A DNA stretch of 64,000 nucleotides from Fulvimarina sp040239565 (lineage in GTDB: Bacteria > Pseudomonadota > Alphaproteobacteria > Rhizobiales > Rhizobiaceae). The notes below the pieces were generated by a model. That model saw only the letters and a list, made by a program, of their open reading frames with translations, searched no databases and was not told the origin of the DNA. This document shows, in pieces, positions 34,021-42,454 of the stretch. The stretch lies in assembly GCF_040239565.1 (NCBI RefSeq), contig NZ_JBEHWS010000003.1, positions 248,001-312,000 on the forward strand. The letters are read 5' to 3'. The position numbers were made by a program, and so were the translations under genes. Each line of letters starts with the position of its first letter. Positions within the stretch are counted from its first letter, which is position 1.

Positions 34021-34823
34021 ACGCGCTTGCGGAAGAAGGGGCGAGACTGCTTGGCGGGGCGCTCGCCGGCTATCGCTCGTTCGGCGGTGGCAGTCTCTCA
34101 CAACTGATGTCGATCGAACTTGAGGACCGTCGCATTGCGATCGTCAAAGGCGGACCGTCGCCCCAAGCGGAGGCGCGGATGCTGAAGGCGATCGGTGAAA
34201 GTGGTGCCCCGGCACCGACCGTTTTCGGGGCCGGCGATACAGCGTTTGTCATGGAGGTCATGTCCGCCGGCGGGAGCCTCTCCGATGCATGGGGAAGCAT
34301 CGGTTCTGCTGTCAGATCGCTCCATGCAGCGACCGGCGATCGCTATGGCTGGGATTGCGATTTCGCCTTCGGTGCGGTCGAGATCAAAAATGCCCGGTCG
34401 GACGACTGGCCGCGTTTCTGGGCAGAAAACCGGCTTCTCAACAACTGCCCGCATATTTCCACCGAACTCGCACGACGGCTGGAACGGCTTTCTGACACGA
34501 TCGCCGATCGTTTGCCAACCAAACCGAAAGCGTCGCTGCTTCACGGCGATCTCTGGTCGGGCAATGTGCTGGTGTCAGGCTCCGAGATCAGCGCGCTGAT
34601 CGATCCGGCCTGCTATTACGGCCATAACGAAGTCGATCTGGCCATGCTGCATCTCTTCGGGTCGCCGAGCGCTGCATTCTACGAGGCCTATCGCGAACTG
34701 GAGCCCGGTTACGAGGAGCGGCGGGCGATCTATACGCTCTGGCCGGTGCTCGTCCATCTGCGCCTCTTCGGCAGCGGATATCGCGGACATGTGGAGCGTT
34801 TGCTCGATGAGCTGGGCATCTGA
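34017..34823 (+). CDS. Fructosamine/ribulosamine 3-kinase family protein
   Basis: A 268-residue kinase of the FN3K (Fructosamin_kin) family within the aminoglycoside-phosphotransferase fold. A candidate ATP-binding Lys is K44 (AIVKGG), the catalytic Asp is D178 in HGDLWSGN, and the metal-binding D196 is in DPACYYGHNEVDLAM, a family hallmark. It phosphorylates ketoamines on glycated proteins so that they break down, a protein repair step. The start is the ATG overlapping the phosphatase stop; a longer in-frame start at 33951 lies inside that gene and is rejected. Its stop codon abuts the stop of the convergent pseudophosphatase gene with no base between. Confidence 0.9.
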   Translation: MNALAEEGARLLGGALAGYRSFGGGSLSQLMSIELEDRRIAIVKGGPSPQAEARMLKAIGESGAPAPTVFGAGDTAFVMEVMSAGGSLSDAWGSIGSAVRSLHAATGDRYGWDCDFAFGAVEIKNARSDDWPRFWAENRLLNNCPHISTELARRLERLSDTIADRLPTKPKASLLHGDLWSGNVLVSGSEISALIDPACYYGHNEVDLAMLHLFGSPSAAFYEAYRELEPGYEERRAIYTLWPVLVHLRLFGSGYRGHVERLLDELGI

Positions 34824-35414
34824 TCAGTAGCCGGAAACACGCCGCCGGATCGCACCGCGTCCCTGAACGAAACGCATCGCGGCGGCCTCGCAGAGGGCTC
34901 CATTCAGCTCCAGCGCCTCATCGAACAGCTTCAGGACCAGCGGATGGGGATCGGGCGGCTGGGTACAGAGCGGCGTGAGAGCCTGTGCCGCTTCGGTAGG
35001 CGGCAGCCGGTCCGCCAGAAGACCGAGCGCGACAGCCGCCGAGCGGCGGACCCCTAGCAACCCATGGACGAGAAGCTTGCCATCCTCAGGCACGGTGCGC
35101 GCAAAGGCGAGGATACGCTCGACCATCGCCGCATCGGGGGCATTCGGGGCCCTCAGATCATCGACGTCGTCGAAGCTGACGAAGAGCTGCTGTTCGGGCG
35201 GAAGCCCGCGCGGCCCGAGATAGGAATGTCCCGGCAATTTCAGCGATATCACGTGGGTCGCGGCAAGTTCCGCAAACTTGCGTCTGGCCTCGGACTGTCC
35301 CCGGACCAGGAGCGCGGCCGAGAAACGAAGGCTCTGCTCTCCAGCGGCAGTCGTCTCGTCCGCTTCTTCCAGCGCCTCATGATCCTCGATCAGGGATGTA
35401 TTCAATGCTGGCAT
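34824..35414 (-). CDS. Tyrosine-phosphatase-like protein lacking the catalytic cysteine (pseudophosphatase)
   Basis: A 196-residue protein that aligns by eye with the small tyrosine-phosphatase-like family of rhizobia: a central LFVSFDDVDD, then LLVH-GLLGVRRSAAVALGLL and a helical C-terminus. The active-site consensus HCxxGxxRS is present as H117-G118-L-L-G-V-R-R124-S125, so the nucleophilic Cys is Gly. The codon is GGG at 35063-35061, two base changes from a Cys codon, and the flanking His, Gly, Arg and Ser are kept. It should bind phosphate but not hydrolyse it. A GTG at 35444 could extend the N-terminus by ten residues. The neighbouring LMW-PTP has an intact active site. Confidence 0.75.
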   Translation of the reverse strand: MPALNTSLIEDHEALEEADETTAAGEQSLRFSAALLVRGQSEARRKFAELAATHVISLKLPGHSYLGPRGLPPEQQLFVSFDDVDDLRAPNAPDAAMVERILAFARTVPEDGKLLVHGLLGVRRSAAVALGLLADRLPPTEAAQALTPLCTQPPDPHPLVLKLFDEALELNGALCEAAAMRFVQGRGAIRRRVSGY

Positions 35415-35444
35415 TCGCAAGTTCCGCACCCATTGTCCCCTCAC

Positions 35445-35869
35445 CCTGATTAGCAGAAATCTTGCTGTCGCAACACAGTTCGGGCAGCGACCTTCGGTAA
35501 CGTTTCCAATAGTGCAAAATGGAGATTTCCGATGAGATCCGAAAACGATGGCAACGGCTCGACGTCGCGCGTTTCAAAAAAATTTGGTTCAGTACGATTT
35601 TTTTCGCCGGCGCAGGAACCAAACCTCAAGCGGCGTGTTTTCAGGATACCCCAAGCGATCATCCCCCTCGATCGCAATACCCCGCAGATGAAAAAGGACG
35701 GCTTCCCCTCGCCGTCCTTTTTCATGTCTGGCGTTCGAAACGCTCCATCCCCCCAAAAACGCAAGCTTGCGGATGCGATCAAGCCTTCGTGTAGGGTGGA
35801 GCGCTTCTGCCGCAGTGCGGAAACCGATATTCAGAGGCAGAATCACCTCGCTTTCGGCCTCGTCCTCCC
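35445..35869. other. 425-base divergent intergenic region with a strong hairpin; possible small-RNA gene
   Basis: No convincing protein gene is seen: the open frames here are short, overlap one another on both strands and lack ribosome-binding sites. The region is unusual in this GC-rich window for A7 (35576-35582) and T7 (35598-35604) runs. A terminator-like hairpin at 35688-35725 lies between genes that are transcribed away from it, so it cannot end either neighbour. This suggests a short untranslated transcript in the region, on either strand. Confidence 0.4.
35688..35725. terminator. Symmetrical Rho-independent terminator
   Basis: ATGAAAAAGGACGGC (35688-35702) and GCCGTCCTTTTTCAT (35711-35725) form a perfect 15-bp inverted repeat with an 8-base loop. 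T5 follows the GC part of the stem on the plus strand and likewise on the minus strand, so it could terminate in both directions. It has no annotated upstream gene on either strand. Confidence 0.75.
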
Positions 35870-36751
35870 ATGCAGATCGGTATTCTCATCGCCTTCGCGG
35901 GCTATTTCGCCTTTGCCTGCGGCGATGCGACCATAAAGGCAATCGGAAGCGGCCTGCCGATATTCGAGATCGGCTTCTTCACCTCTCTCTTCGCTTTCCT
36001 GCCGGCGCTCTTCACCAAGCGTCCCGAAGACAACTGGCGCAATGTCTTCATTCCGAACGGGCCACTCCTCGTGGCCCTACGCGTCTTCTTCGGCGTCGTC
36101 GGCATGCTGAGCGCCGTTGTCGCCTTCACGACGCTGCCCCTCGCTGAGGCCTATGCACTCATTTTTCTCTTGCCGATCGTCGTGACGATCTTCTCAGCGG
36201 TGTTCCTGAAGGAGACGATCGGCTGGCGGCGCTGGAGCGCCGTCATCGCCGGGCTCGCCGGCGTAATCCTCGTCGTCCGCCCGGGCTTTCAGGAGCTCGT
36301 ACCCGGCCATTTCGCCGCAATCGCCGCGGCCGTCTGCGGCGCCGGAACGGTAATCGTACTTCGCAAGATCGGGCCGAGCGAACGGCGTGTGACCCTGATC
36401 GGCAGCGTGCTGCTGGGCGCGGTCATATTCAACGGGATTCTGATGCTTCCGAATTTCGCCGATCCGATGCCCTTCATGCCGCTGCTCGCCTTCGGCGGCC
36501 TCTGCATCGGGCTCGGACAGACGGGGCTGGTCTTCGCCACCCGGTTCGCCCCCGCATCCTATGTCGCGCCGGTCCAGTATAGCCAGATCGTCTGGGCTGC
36601 GATGCTCGGCGCCCTGTTCTTCGGCGAGTTTCCAGACACTATCGCCTATGCCGGCATGACCCTCATCGGCACCTCCGGCCTCTTCACCTTCATCCGCGAG
36701 CGCAAGAAGACCCGCTGGTGGCAAAAGACTCCGCTCATTCGGAACCGCTGA
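35870..36751 (+). CDS. DMT-superfamily (EamA) transporter
   Basis: A 293-residue membrane protein with ten predicted helices in two EamA repeats: the first begins near the N-terminus (GYFAFACGDATIKAIG), the second near residue 145. The positive C-terminal tail (RERKKTRWWQKTPLIRNR) suits a cytoplasmic end. Members export amino acids or other small metabolites, or take up sialic acid or rhamnose. Nothing nearby points to a substrate. It converges on phoH across 182 bases in which no gene or terminator was recognised. Confidence 0.88.
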   Translation: MQIGILIAFAGYFAFACGDATIKAIGSGLPIFEIGFFTSLFAFLPALFTKRPEDNWRNVFIPNGPLLVALRVFFGVVGMLSAVVAFTTLPLAEAYALIFLLPIVVTIFSAVFLKETIGWRRWSAVIAGLAGVILVVRPGFQELVPGHFAAIAAAVCGAGTVIVLRKIGPSERRVTLIGSVLLGAVIFNGILMLPNFADPMPFMPLLAFGGLCIGLGQTGLVFATRFAPASYVAPVQYSQIVWAAMLGALFFGEFPDTIAYAGMTLIGTSGLFTFIRERKKTRWWQKTPLIRNR

Positions 36752-36933
36752 GGAAACGTCCTCGCGAGAACCCATTGCAGGTTTATCGCGATCGCGCCGT
36801 CGAAAGTACGGATAGCCTGATGGAGATGAGCCGTACAAAGCGAACCTAAGCGGACCCGAGCGCCAAGCTGATCGAAGGAGCTATGGCAGTCGTCAGTCAA
36901 AGAGCTTTAGACGAAACTTTCACGCCGATCGGA

Positions 36934-37971
36934 TCAGAGCTTACTCGCGGCAGGTGCACGCTTGGTTGCGTCATCCTCATAGGCCTCGACGATCGACTGG
37001 ACCAGCGGATGGCGCACGACGTCGGCCGCCTTGAAGCGGACGGTGACGATCTTGTCGACACCGTTGAGGACCCGCAGAGCCTCGACCAGACCCGAAACCT
37101 GGCCGGGCGGCAGATCGACCTGGGACGGATCGCCGGTCACGACCATCCGGGCGTTCTCGCCCAGGCGCGTCAGGAACATCTTCATCTGCATGGATGTCGT
37201 GTTCTGCGCCTCGTCCAGAATGACGGCTGCATTCGACAACGTGCGGCCGCGCATGAAGGCGAGCGGGGCGATCTCGATGGCTCCAGCGGCGAGCGCGCGC
37301 TCGACCTTCTCGGCCGGAATCATGTCGTAGAGTGCATCGTAGAGCGGGCGGAGATAGGGATCGACCTTCTCCTTCATGTCGCCCGGGAGGAAGCCCAGGC
37401 GCTCACCGGCCTCGACGGCGGGACGCGACAGGATGATGCGGTCCACCGCTCCGCGTTCGAGCAGCATCGCGGCATGGGCGACGGCGAGATAGGTCTTGCC
37501 GGTACCGGCCGGGCCGACGCCGAAGACGAGCTCGGCCCGGTCGAGGGCGCGCATATAGGCGTCCTGCGTCGGCGTTCGGGCGTGGATCGTGCGGCGGCGC
37601 GTCGAAATCTGCGCCAGTGACATCTTGCCCTTGGTCTCGAGGGTGGGCAGGTCGAGCTGGTCGTCCTGGGCGACAGCCATGCGGATCGCGCCTTCGACGT
37701 CTTTTCCACCAATCTCCGCGCCGGATTGCAGCCTCTCGTAGAGGCTTTCCAGCGTGCGGCGGGCCTGCTCGGCCGCCATCGGCTCACCGCGGATCTCGAC
37801 CTGATTGCCCCTGGCCGCCGCTTCGAGCTTCAGTTTCTGTTCGATAATCGCCAGATGCTCGTCGAACTGGCCGAACAGCGCGCCGGCCAGACGGTTGTCT
37901 TCGAAAGTCAGCAGGATGTGCGCCATGTCGGACGCGCCAGCTCTGGCCGACTTCTCGCGGGTATAGCTCAA
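36934..37971 (-). CDS. phoH: PhoH-family ATPase
   Basis: A 345-residue protein. The N-terminal LLTFEDNRLAGALFGQ segment is typical of rhizobial PhoH. The P-loop is GPAGTGKTYLAVAHA and Walker B is AAVILDEAQN, followed by the superfamily-1-helicase-like TGDPSQVDLP. PhoH is linked to RNA processing and is usually followed by ybeY; that gene is absent here. A TTG at 37971 that overlaps the miaB stop, with GAGGT seven bases before it, is taken as start because it gives the N-terminal length usual in relatives; ATG 37926 is the alternative. Confidence 0.92.
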   Translation of the reverse strand: MSYTREKSARAGASDMAHILLTFEDNRLAGALFGQFDEHLAIIEQKLKLEAAARGNQVEIRGEPMAAEQARRTLESLYERLQSGAEIGGKDVEGAIRMAVAQDDQLDLPTLETKGKMSLAQISTRRRTIHARTPTQDAYMRALDRAELVFGVGPAGTGKTYLAVAHAAMLLERGAVDRIILSRPAVEAGERLGFLPGDMKEKVDPYLRPLYDALYDMIPAEKVERALAAGAIEIAPLAFMRGRTLSNAAVILDEAQNTTSMQMKMFLTRLGENARMVVTGDPSQVDLPPGQVSGLVEALRVLNGVDKIVTVRFKAADVVRHPLVQSIVEAYEDDATKRAPAASKL

Positions 37972-39446
37972 GCAACGGACCTCATGATGGGAGCCTCGGA
38001 GGAAGAGGTAGGCATGGCGGCGGGCTTTGTCATGCCCTCGGCAAGAAGCGAGTTCGGGCCGGTCGACGTGATTTTGGCATCGACGATATCGCCGATCGCG
38101 CCCATGCCCTCGGGCAGGACGACCGGCTGGAGATAAGGCGAGCGGCCTGCAATCTGACCGGGATGACGGCCTGGCTTTTCGATGAGAACGCTCAAGGACT
38201 TGCCGACTAGGCTTTCCGCGAATTCGGCCTGATGCTGGCGTAGCAGTGCATTAAGCTCCTGAAGCCGGGCGTCCTTCACCGCTTCCTCTATATGGCCATC
38301 CATTTGCGCGCCGGGCGTCCCGGGACGCGGGGAATATTTGAAGGTGAAGGCCGAGGCGTAGCGAACCTCTCTGACGAGCCGCATGGTCGCGTCGAAATCG
38401 GCATCCGTCTCACCCGGAAAACCGACGATGAAGTCGCCGGAGAGCGCGATATCGGGCCGGGCCTCGCGGATCGTGTCGAGCACGCGGAGATAATCCTCCG
38501 CCGTGTGCCTGCGGTTCATCGCCTTCAGGATCGAGTCTGAGCCAGACTGCACGGGCAAATGCAGATAAGGCATCAGGCTCGGCAGATCGCGGTGGGCGGC
38601 GATCAGTTCGCCATCCATGTCGCGCGGATGGGACGTCGTGTAGCGCAGCCGGGCGATGCCAGGAATGTCAGCGAGGCGATGGAGAAGACCGCCGAGACCG
38701 ATCGGACGTCCGGCCTCGTCCTCACCGTCCCAGGCATTGACGTTCTGGCCGAGCAATGTGACCTCGCGGACGCCTGCATCGGCAAGAGCCTTCGCCTCGT
38801 CGATGATCTGTGTGAACGGCCGCGATACCTCGGCTCCGCGGGTGTAGGGCACGACACAGAAGGTACAGAACTTGTCGCAGCCTTCCTGCACCGTGAGGAA
38901 GGCCGTCACGCCCCGCCCCCTGATCTGGCGAGGTTCGGATTGCGGCAGCGCCTCGAACTTGTCCTCGACGGCATAATCCGTCTCGACGACCTTTTCGCCG
39001 CTGGCGGCGCGAGCGAGCGCCTGCGGCAGGCGATGATAGGTCTGCGGACCGATGACGAGGTCGACCACTGGCGCGCGGGAGATAATCTCGCGGCCTTCCG
39101 CCTGGGCAACGCAGCCGGCGACCGCGACCTGTGTCTTCAGCCCCCGCTCGGCACGTTCGGCCTTGAGATCTCGGATACGGCCGAGCTCGGAATAGATCTT
39201 CTCGGCCGCCTTCTCGCGGATATGGCAGGTGTTGAGCAGGACGAGATCCGCGTCCTCGAGTACCGAGGTCGGCTCATAGCCCTCGCCGGAGAGAGCATCG
39301 CCCATGCGCTGGGAATCGTAGACGTTCATCTGGCAGCCATAGGTCTTCACGAAGACCTTGCGCGTGTTCGGGCGTGCCGTTTCAGGCTCGCTACCGTCCG
39401 CATTGGCTGCATGGATATCGTTCGTCGTCAGTGCGCCGTCGTCCAT
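37968..39446 (-). CDS. miaB: tRNA-2-methylthio-N6-dimethylallyladenosine synthase
   Basis: A 492-residue radical-SAM methylthiotransferase that modifies A37 of tRNAs reading UNN codons. The N-terminal UPF0004 domain has cluster cysteines in TYGCQMNVYDS, LNTCHIREKA and AGCVAQAEG. The radical-SAM motif is CDKFCTFC, and the C-terminal TRAM domain follows near residue 410. The ATG at 39446 is preferred to a TTG at 39500 because relatives have only a short stretch before RKVFVKTYGC. It overlaps phoH by four bases and follows plsC in the order common to Hyphomicrobiales. Confidence 0.95.
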   Translation of the reverse strand: MDDGALTTNDIHAANADGSEPETARPNTRKVFVKTYGCQMNVYDSQRMGDALSGEGYEPTSVLEDADLVLLNTCHIREKAAEKIYSELGRIRDLKAERAERGLKTQVAVAGCVAQAEGREIISRAPVVDLVIGPQTYHRLPQALARAASGEKVVETDYAVEDKFEALPQSEPRQIRGRGVTAFLTVQEGCDKFCTFCVVPYTRGAEVSRPFTQIIDEAKALADAGVREVTLLGQNVNAWDGEDEAGRPIGLGGLLHRLADIPGIARLRYTTSHPRDMDGELIAAHRDLPSLMPYLHLPVQSGSDSILKAMNRRHTAEDYLRVLDTIREARPDIALSGDFIVGFPGETDADFDATMRLVREVRYASAFTFKYSPRPGTPGAQMDGHIEEAVKDARLQELNALLRQHQAEFAESLVGKSLSVLIEKPGRHPGQIAGRSPYLQPVVLPEGMGAIGDIVDAKITSTGPNSLLAEGMTKPAAMPTSSSEAPIMRSVA

Positions 39447-39599
39447 ATTGTTTTTTCGACCGTATCCGGCCTCGATCGCCCTCAACGGGCAAACTGCCAA
39501 AAACGATCCAAACCCTTGTCCGATCCTTCGATTTCCGGCCGTCTTAGTCTTGTTGTCCCCTGCCGTGCAAGCCGCCCGAACAGTGCCGCCGAAAGCCGA

Positions 39600-40406
39600 T
39601 CACCGTCGCTTCGTTTCGAGCTTGCCCGTGAGGGCGTCCGCAAGCAAGCGCCTCGCTTCGACTTCGCACTGTTTTGCGACGATCTTGCGATTGCTTTCGG
39701 CCGCGAAACGGATCGGATGACCGAAGGCGACGGTCGCGTCGATGCGTCCTTCCACGAGGAAGCGGGTGAGATGCGGCATCAGCTCGACGTCGCCGGGCCA
39801 TGCCGCCAGAGGCCGACCGGAGCGCCCGAGCGGAAAGCCGCCCGAATGGGTATAGGCGATTACAACGGGTTGAACCTGCACGCTTTCGCTCTCCGAGTTC
39901 TTCAGCGAGGCCTGCGCGGCGCCGAAAAGCGCGGTCTTGTAGGGCAGAATTTCATTGCCGTCGGAGGTTGTGCCTTCCGCGAAGAGCACCATCACGTCGC
40001 CGGCCGTGAGGCGGGTCGCGATCGCATCGGTCTGCCTGCCGGTCTCGCCTCGCGCCTGACGCTTCACGAAGACCGTGCGTTGAAGAATGGCGAGCCAGCC
40101 GAATATCGGCCACTCCTTCACCTCGGATTTGGCGATGAAGGAGAGCGGCAGAACGGAGCCGAGAACGACGATATCGAGCCAGGAGCAATGATTCGCGATG
40201 AGGAGAAGCGGCCGCTCGCGCGACGGCGTGCCGGCGATATGGACGCGAATGGCCGTCACCTTTGCCGCCACCCGCTGCCAGACCATCGGAATGCTATTGG
40301 CGAGTTTCCAGCCGCAAACCATGGCGAGCGCCTGTAGCGGCAGCAGCACGAGGGTCGTCGCCAGCAATACGGCGATCACATACGCAATGCGGAGCCTTGC
40401 GATCAT
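39600..40406 (-). CDS. plsC: 1-acyl-sn-glycerol-3-phosphate acyltransferase (PlsC family)
   Basis: A 268-residue membrane-associated acyltransferase. An N-terminal hydrophobic helix (VIAVLLATTLVLLPLQALA) anchors it. The catalytic NHxxxxD motif is NHCSWLD, and the substrate-phosphate motif is LFAEGTTSDG. It acylates lysophosphatidic acid or a related lysolipid. In related genomes this gene sits upstream of miaB, as here, with 153 bases between. Ornithine-lipid synthesis (OlsA-like) cannot be excluded from the sequence alone. It starts 40 bases before the rimI stop on the same strand, so they are probably cotranscribed. Confidence 0.88.
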   Translation of the reverse strand: MIARLRIAYVIAVLLATTLVLLPLQALAMVCGWKLANSIPMVWQRVAAKVTAIRVHIAGTPSRERPLLLIANHCSWLDIVVLGSVLPLSFIAKSEVKEWPIFGWLAILQRTVFVKRQARGETGRQTDAIATRLTAGDVMVLFAEGTTSDGNEILPYKTALFGAAQASLKNSESESVQVQPVVIAYTHSGGFPLGRSGRPLAAWPGDVELMPHLTRFLVEGRIDATVAFGHPIRFAAESNRKIVAKQCEVEARRLLADALTGKLETKRR

Positions 40407-40446
40407 CGCCGCCCGGCGGTTGTCGGAAAAACCATCGGACGGATCG

Positions 40447-40971
40447 TCAATCGAGCTTGCGGCTGAGGGTCAGAGCGCTCGTACGCTTGCCATCGGCCTG
40501 CGCGTAGTAGGCGGGCCGACGTCCGACCTCCTCGAAGCGTAAGCTTCTATAGAGTGCCAGGGCGGCGGTGTTGATCTCGTCGACCTCGAGATGAATCACC
40601 TTGGCGCGCTCGGCATAGAGATGGGCGAGGACCGTATCCATCAGAAGTCGCCCGACGCCGCGGCCGCGGGCCTCCCTCGACACAGCGATCGTCAGAATTT
40701 CCGCCTCGCCCTCGATCAGCCGCGCAAGCACGAAACCGAGCGGCGGCGTGCCGGGTGCGCCGACACGGCGTGCGGCGAACCCGAACGAGCCCTTCTGGTA
40801 AAGCAGGGAACCGAGTTCGTCGCCGGACCAGGGCTGCGAGAAGGCTTCGGCATGGAGCGTCGCCGCGTCGTCGAGGTCTTCGTCGACCAGCGGTGTCGCC
40901 ACGGTTTCACCGCGCTGAATCAAACCGTTCATGAAGGAAACGGACCAAATCCACGGCAGCATCCAGTACAT
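40447..40971 (-). CDS. rimI: [Ribosomal protein S18]-alanine N-acetyltransferase RimI
   Basis: A 174-residue GNAT acetyltransferase. The acetyl-CoA pyrophosphate loop is EARGRGVGRLL, preceded by EILTIAVS (beta-4) and followed by VIHLEVDEINTAALALYRSLRFEEVGRR cut to its key part NTAALALYRSLRF, typical of RimI. It acetylates the N-terminal Ala of ribosomal protein S18. It lies after tsaB, as in many alphaproteobacteria. The ATG at 40971 has AAAGGA seven bases upstream, which supports the longer N-terminus over the ATG at 40932. In many relatives a fur/mur gene separates rimI from plsC; none is present here. Confidence 0.88.
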   Translation of the reverse strand: MYWMLPWIWSVSFMNGLIQRGETVATPLVDEDLDDAATLHAEAFSQPWSGDELGSLLYQKGSFGFAARRVGAPGTPPLGFVLARLIEGEAEILTIAVSREARGRGVGRLLMDTVLAHLYAERAKVIHLEVDEINTAALALYRSLRFEEVGRRPAYYAQADGKRTSALTLSRKLD

Positions 40972-41120
40972 CGCACGTCCTTTCGACCGGCAGATTCGAG
41001 TGGGGGGAGACGGGCCACGTCATCCGACACGAATCCTTTTGATAGAATGTCCGCTAAAGCCTCTTGTCCGCAAGAGCCGCAAATGAGGAGAAATCCGACA
41101 GGCCAAGATTGTTCGCCTGT

Positions 41121-41819
41121 TCAGGCCGTTTCGGCAAAGAGGCTGAAAGGACGCGAGGGCGCTTTGGCGTCGGCGCTTCGAAGATAAAGCGGTTTGACCG
41201 GTTGAAGGGATCTCCCTTCCGCGACAAGCCGCGCGACGGTTTCGATATCGATTTCGCTAGTGGGGTTCACGACAGCTGCCCGGTCCGCACCGAGAATGCC
41301 GACGGCGATGCCGGCGGCAGAGCCGGTCAAGCGGAGGTGTCCTGTGCCGGGGCCGACGAAGTCGACGAGATGGCCAGGTTCGATGGCCGCTGGCGATTTG
41401 AGAATGCCGCCATGAGTCTGCATCAGCAGGGCATAGACTTCACCGCGCTTGGCATCGTGGACGGCTAGAACAGGCGCTTCACAGCGCACGGCCTCTGCCA
41501 TCGCCTCCAGTGTGGTGACGCCAGCTGCTGGAATACCGAGCGCCAGCGCATAGCCGCGCGCCGCCGCAACACCGACACGGACGCCGGTGAATGATCCCGG
41601 TCCGATGGTGACGGCGATGCTGGCGATATCGGGAAAGCCACAGCCGGCCTCCGCAAGAACTGCGTCGATGACAGCCGGCAGACGTTCGGCATGGCCACGA
41701 CCGATTCGTTCGGTTCGGGAAGCGAGAAGGCGATACTCGCGGGCATCGAAAACGGCGACCGAACAATCGTCCAGCGCCGTGTCGATCGCAAGGATCAGAC
41801 GGTCGTCATGCCCTGACAT
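41121..41819 (-). CDS. tsaB: tRNA threonylcarbamoyladenosine biosynthesis protein TsaB
   Basis: A 232-residue protein of the TsaB/YeaZ family with the ASKHA-fold start LILAIDTALDDCSVAVFD and IAVTIGPGSFTGVRVGVAAARGYA cut to its key part GPGSFTGVRVG. It partners TsaD in making t6A37 in tRNA. A TTG at 41843, four bases after the nifU stop, would add eight residues; the ATG at 41819 matches the usual N-terminus. It stands between nifU and rimI, the common order in the group. Confidence 0.92.
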   Translation of the reverse strand: MSGHDDRLILAIDTALDDCSVAVFDAREYRLLASRTERIGRGHAERLPAVIDAVLAEAGCGFPDIASIAVTIGPGSFTGVRVGVAAARGYALALGIPAAGVTTLEAMAEAVRCEAPVLAVHDAKRGEVYALLMQTHGGILKSPAAIEPGHLVDFVGPGTGHLRLTGSAAGIAVGILGADRAAVVNPTSEIDIETVARLVAEGRSLQPVKPLYLRSADAKAPSRPFSLFAETA

Positions 41820-41843
41820 TGGATGAAAGGAAACGGCCCGCAA

Positions 41844-42407
41844 TCAGGCCGCTTCGACTTCCTCGACCTCGGGCACGAAATGGCGAAGCAAGTTCTGGAT
41901 GCCGTGCTTCAGGGTCGCCGTCGAGGACGGGCAGCCCGAGCAGGCGCCGCGCATGTTGAGGTAGACGGTGCCGTCGCGATAGCCGCGGAAGGTGATGTCG
42001 CCGCCATCCTGAGCAACCGCCGGACGCACGCGCGTCTCGATCAGCTCCTTGATGGTCGCGACCGTTTCCTTGTCGCCTTCGTCGAAGAACTCCTCCCCGG
42101 GCTCCAGATCGTCAGCCGAGGTTTCGGCCATGACGGGCCGGTTGGCGACGAAATGCTCCATCAGCCCAGCGAGGATCGCCGGCTTCAGATGGGCCCAGTC
42201 ACCCTGATCCTTGGTGACGGTCACGAAATCAAAGCCGAAGAAGACGCCGGTAACGCCGTCAACTTCGAACAGCCGTGCCGCCAGCGGAGAGCGCTGGGCC
42301 GCCTCGTCGAGAGACGTGAATTCTTCGGTGCCCTGCTCCAGGACGACTCGACCGGGCAGGAACTTCAGGGTCGCCGGGTTCGGCGTGACTTCAGTCTGGA
42401 TGAACAT
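41844..42407 (-). CDS. nfuA: NifU-family (Nfu) iron-sulphur cluster carrier
   Basis: A 187-residue scaffold/carrier. The N-terminal Nfu domain has MFIQTEVTPNPATLKFLPG and the C-terminal NifU domain holds the cluster-binding CxxC in GACSGCPSS near residue 155. It delivers [4Fe-4S] clusters to apoproteins such as MiaB, which is encoded in the same block. An Irr-box-like palindrome lies 48 bases before the ATG (42455-42471), which would make expression depend on iron. The gene probably heads an operon with tsaB and rimI. Confidence 0.9.
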   Translation of the reverse strand: MFIQTEVTPNPATLKFLPGRVVLEQGTEEFTSLDEAAQRSPLAARLFEVDGVTGVFFGFDFVTVTKDQGDWAHLKPAILAGLMEHFVANRPVMAETSADDLEPGEEFFDEGDKETVATIKELIETRVRPAVAQDGGDITFRGYRDGTVYLNMRGACSGCPSSTATLKHGIQNLLRHFVPEVEEVEAA

Positions 42408-42454
42408 CGCTCGATCCTCTTGCCGCCATCCGCTCTGGAGAAGTGCGGCATCTC

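Noticed and set aside
35519..35936. Two short plus-strand open frames in the divergent gap
   Set aside because: They overlap each other in different frames, run through the terminator hairpin and lack ribosome-binding sites.
38559..40337. 592-codon plus-strand open frame
   Set aside because: It is antisense to miaB and plsC, which have clear catalytic motifs.
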